A DNA stretch of 54,444 nucleotides from Candidatus Zhuqueibacterota bacterium (lineage in GTDB: Bacteria; Zhuqueibacterota; Zhuqueibacteria; Residuimicrobiales; Oceaniaggregativiventaceae). Positions within the stretch are counted from its first letter, which is position 1, and each line of letters opens with the position of its first letter. The position numbers were made by a program, and so were the translations under genes. The notes under the pieces were generated by a model, which made no database searches, was not told the origin of the DNA, and worked only from the letters and a program-made list of their open reading frames with translations. Below, one piece after another: positions 52,521 to 54,444 of this stretch. The stretch is from positions 1 to 54,444 of the forward strand of contig WJMF01000216.1 of NCBI GenBank assembly GCA_014728085.1, given 5' to 3'.

Positions 52521-54444
52521 TTATTTGATAAATTCCATCATGCGGCTCTCTACCCGATCATCAAATTTCAGTTTGTAGATGTAAATGCCGCTTGCCTGAA
52601 TCCTGCCATTGCTGTCCATGCCATCCCAGATTACACTGTGACTTCCTGCATTGAGACTTTGGGAAACCAGGGTTCTTACTTTTTGTCCTTTCATGTTGTA
52701 TATGGACAATGTACAGAACCCATTCTTTTGCAGGTGGAATCTGATCGTGGTCTCCGGGTTGAACGGATTTGGGAAATTCTGCTCCAGACTGAATTTCTCC
52801 GGCAAGGAGGCTTCTACGCTGATTGGGCCATGATAGACCTGCTGACCATTATAATTGAGATCAGCGAGTTTGTAGAAATAGGTCTTGCCAACCTTGATCT
52901 CATCATCGGTATAGGTATAATGATTTATCCTTTCAGAATTGCCGGCGCCGGGAATCAGCGTTGAATTCACGCGTTTATAGTCGCCGTTTTTCTGTTCCGA
53001 GCGGTAGAGATAGAATCCCAGATTATTGGTTTCAGACTGGGTGACCCAGTTCAGAACCACCATACCGCCATGAACCTGTGCCTGAAAGGATGAGAGCTCG
53101 ATCGGATATTCTACCGGACAGAGATTGGGATCATCGTGCAAGACACCGGTCAGGTCTTCATTCATTTCACCAAGAACTTGATAGGAAGCATTTGGAATAT
53201 GCGGTTGCGCCCATCGAATACAGCCGGTTTCACCTTCTGCAATATCGTAATCGACCTGTACCAGCAGAATGCGTTGTTCACTGCCGTCAAGAGTCAACAG
53301 CGAGCCGGTACCGTTGTATTGATAACCGAAGGTTATGGTTTGGGCCACCAGGTCTTCCGTTTCGTTGCCGACACCGGTATAGTTGCTAAAGTATTGATCG
53401 GAATAGGTGAATACCGGATTCAAAGTCGGCAAGGTCGAGTCGAATTCGATGACAGGATCATAGAGCGTTATTAAATAGGTGTTCCCATCTGTAGCCCAGG
53501 CAACAACCTCGAAAGTGAGGTGACCGCGGCCACCGGGTCCTTCGCTCTGATCATTATTGATCAGCCGCAGCATCGAATCGATCACTCCGCCAGTTCCGCC
53601 CCGGGTAACGGTCGGATCATCGTCCTGGCCGGTATCCGGATCATCGGTGGGTTCAGGATCGGTTTCATCGCTATCGACAAAGCCCTGGTTTTCGATTTGC
53701 GAAACGTCGGCGGTTACGGTGACGCTAAACGTTACCGTCACTGTAGCGCCGGCAGCCATAGTACCGATATCGATTTGTATTGTGGGGCTCTGTGAAACAA
53801 TTGTACCCTGTGTTGTGGTAATTGTACCGGCGACCAGACTGGTGTTGTTCGGAATATCGTCGGTAAAGACGACATTATTGGCCGCTTCGCCACCCGAGTT
53901 GACGATACTGATGGCATAGTCGATTTGATCACCGACCGAGATCATTCCGTCACTGTCCAAGTCGGTCCAGGTATCGTTCTTTTCGGTCTCCTGAAAAGAG
54001 GCTCCACCCGTGGTGATCGTCGGATCATCATCCGGAGTCGTATCGGGATCATCGGTTGGTTCGGGGTCGGTTTCATCGCTATCCACTTCACCCTGGTTCT
54101 CGATTTGGGCGACATCGGCTGCCACAATTACGCTAAAAGTAATCGTAACAACAGCGCCTGCGTTCATCGTGCCGATATCGATTTCCATAATCGGTTCGTC
54201 ATTGACGATGGTTCCCTGAGTGGTGCTGATCGAACCCGCAACCAGGCCGGTATTGGCCGGGATTTCATCGGTAAAGACGACATTGTTTGCGGTTTCACCG
54301 CCAGAGTTGGTGATAACGATGGTATAGTCGATTTGATCACCAACCGAGATGGTACCGTCGCTGTCATTATCGATCCAGGAATCGGTTTTTTCGGTATCCT
54401 GAAAAGAGGCACCGGCTCTGGTGACAGTGGGATCGTCGTCTTGA
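52521..54444 (-). CDS. T9SS cargo with tandem DUF11-like repeats (5' end outside window)
   Basis: The frame is open to the right edge, so the start is missing; the ATG at 54188 is internal to a repeat. At least 640 residues. Two 136-residue repeats occur, each with DDDPT(V/I)T, GASFQ(D/E)TEK, ISVGDQIDY, NVVFTD(E/D)IP, TTTQGTIV, IDIGTM and SDETDPEPTDDPDT. They resemble DUF11-type stalk domains. A cohesin-like domain (GGRGHLTFEVVAW, QRILLVQVDYDIAEGETGC) follows, then the shared FN3-like part (PIELSSFQAQVHGGMVVLNW, YYTD-type strands) and the sorting module (FPNPFNPETTIRF to QASGIYIYKLK). Probably a long surface stalk or adhesin. Confidence 0.87.
   Translation of the reverse strand, partial: QDDDPTVTRAGASFQDTEKTDSWIDNDSDGTISVGDQIDYTIVITNSGGETANNVVFTDEIPANTGLVAGSISTTQGTIVNDEPIMEIDIGTMNAGAVVTITFSVIVAADVAQIENQGEVDSDETDPEPTDDPDTTPDDDPTITTGGASFQETEKNDTWTDLDSDGMISVGDQIDYAISIVNSGGEAANNVVFTDDIPNNTSLVAGTITTTQGTIVSQSPTIQIDIGTMAAGATVTVTFSVTVTADVSQIENQGFVDSDETDPEPTDDPDTGQDDDPTVTRGGTGGVIDSMLRLINNDQSEGPGGRGHLTFEVVAWATDGNTYLITLYDPVIEFDSTLPTLNPVFTYSDQYFSNYTGVGNETEDLVAQTITFGYQYNGTGSLLTLDGSEQRILLVQVDYDIAEGETGCIRWAQPHIPNASYQVLGEMNEDLTGVLHDDPNLCPVEYPIELSSFQAQVHGGMVVLNWVTQSETNNLGFYLYRSEQKNGDYKRVNSTLIPGAGNSERINHYTYTDDEIKVGKTYFYKLADLNYNGQQVYHGPISVEASLPEKFSLEQNFPNPFNPETTIRFHLQKNGFCTLSIYNMKGQKVRTLVSQSLNAGSHSVIWDGMDSNGRIQASGIYIYKLKFDDRVESRMMEFIK
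53615..54444 (-). repeat. tandem 408-bp coding repeats
   Basis: The string CTGAAAAGAG recurs at 53991-54000 and 54399-54408, 408 bp apart, and the surrounding sequence matches throughout. The unit encodes 136 residues. The array continues beyond the window edge. Confidence 0.8.

Noticed and set aside
1-54444. CRISPR arrays, insertion sequences, prophage or toxin-antitoxin pairs
   Set aside because: No spaced direct repeats, transposase or integrase motifs, or paired small genes of such types were seen. The S74 domain alone is not evidence of a prophage, as no other phage gene is present.

Overview
The window reads as chromosomal DNA of a free-living Gram-negative bacterium of the FCB-like assemblage. 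The main clue is the large number of exported proteins ending in a type IX secretion (T9SS) type A sorting module (YPNPFN or FPNPFN, then an IYN..GQ..R strand, a W[DN]G turn and an SG.Y.YR.K end). This style is common in KSB1, Calditrichota, Ignavibacteria and relatives; the exact phylum cannot be fixed from this sequence alone. Outer-membrane barrels, lipoproteins and a purine-channel/permease pair agree with a diderm cell. Several promoters fit a sigma70-like consensus with 17-bp spacing (12502-12530 minus, 12546-12574 plus, 26030-26058 plus, 32346-32374 minus, 42893-42921 minus).

Left part (1-8.3 kb): the 3' part of a 5S rRNA with a strong terminator meets a gene for a surface fibre protein with a C-terminal peptidase S74 (endosialidase-type chaperone) domain. 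A 1712-aa T9SS cargo follows, then a decayed second copy of the S74-type gene. A third S74-like tail lies antisense near the 5S fragment. 8.3-12.5 kb (minus): an operon of a six-hairpin-like exported protein, a LamG-like lipoprotein, a ROK sugar kinase and a soluble PAS histidine kinase translationally coupled to the kinase. Its promoter diverges from that of an ECF sigma gene, followed by a small Cys-rich protein and a tight TlpA-DUF1858-OsmC redox cluster (12.6-14.8 kb).

Middle (15-30 kb): a TPR lipoprotein and a phosphodiester glycosidase T9SS cargo come first. Then comes a zone of gene decay (isomerase, aldo/keto reductase and GH3 remnants, each with deletions or frameshifts) around an intact polyprenyl-phosphate sugar transferase, followed by an amidase/golvesin lipoprotein, polyphosphate kinase and an ABC-F ATPase. 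30.3-36.2 kb: a purine permease and DUF5020 channel operon diverges from a porin-like/LRR/Dus operon, with a SWIM protein beyond. 36.4-41.6 kb: a MltD-type lytic transglycosylase, a NamZ-type exo-muramidase (DUF1343), a Memo-family protein and a HAD phosphatase form one plus-strand run, suggesting wall turnover or recycling.

Right part (41.6-54.4 kb, all minus): six surface-protein genes, most with their own terminators. Four share the same C-terminal FN3-like plus sorting module on different N-terminal modules (cohesin-like, DUF11, SdrD_B-like). The other two, including a clan-CD (C25/caspase-like) protease-like protein with FG-GAP repeats, end in dockerin-like segments instead. The last gene runs off the right edge inside a 408-bp tandem repeat. 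No CRISPR array, tRNA or insertion sequence was recognised.
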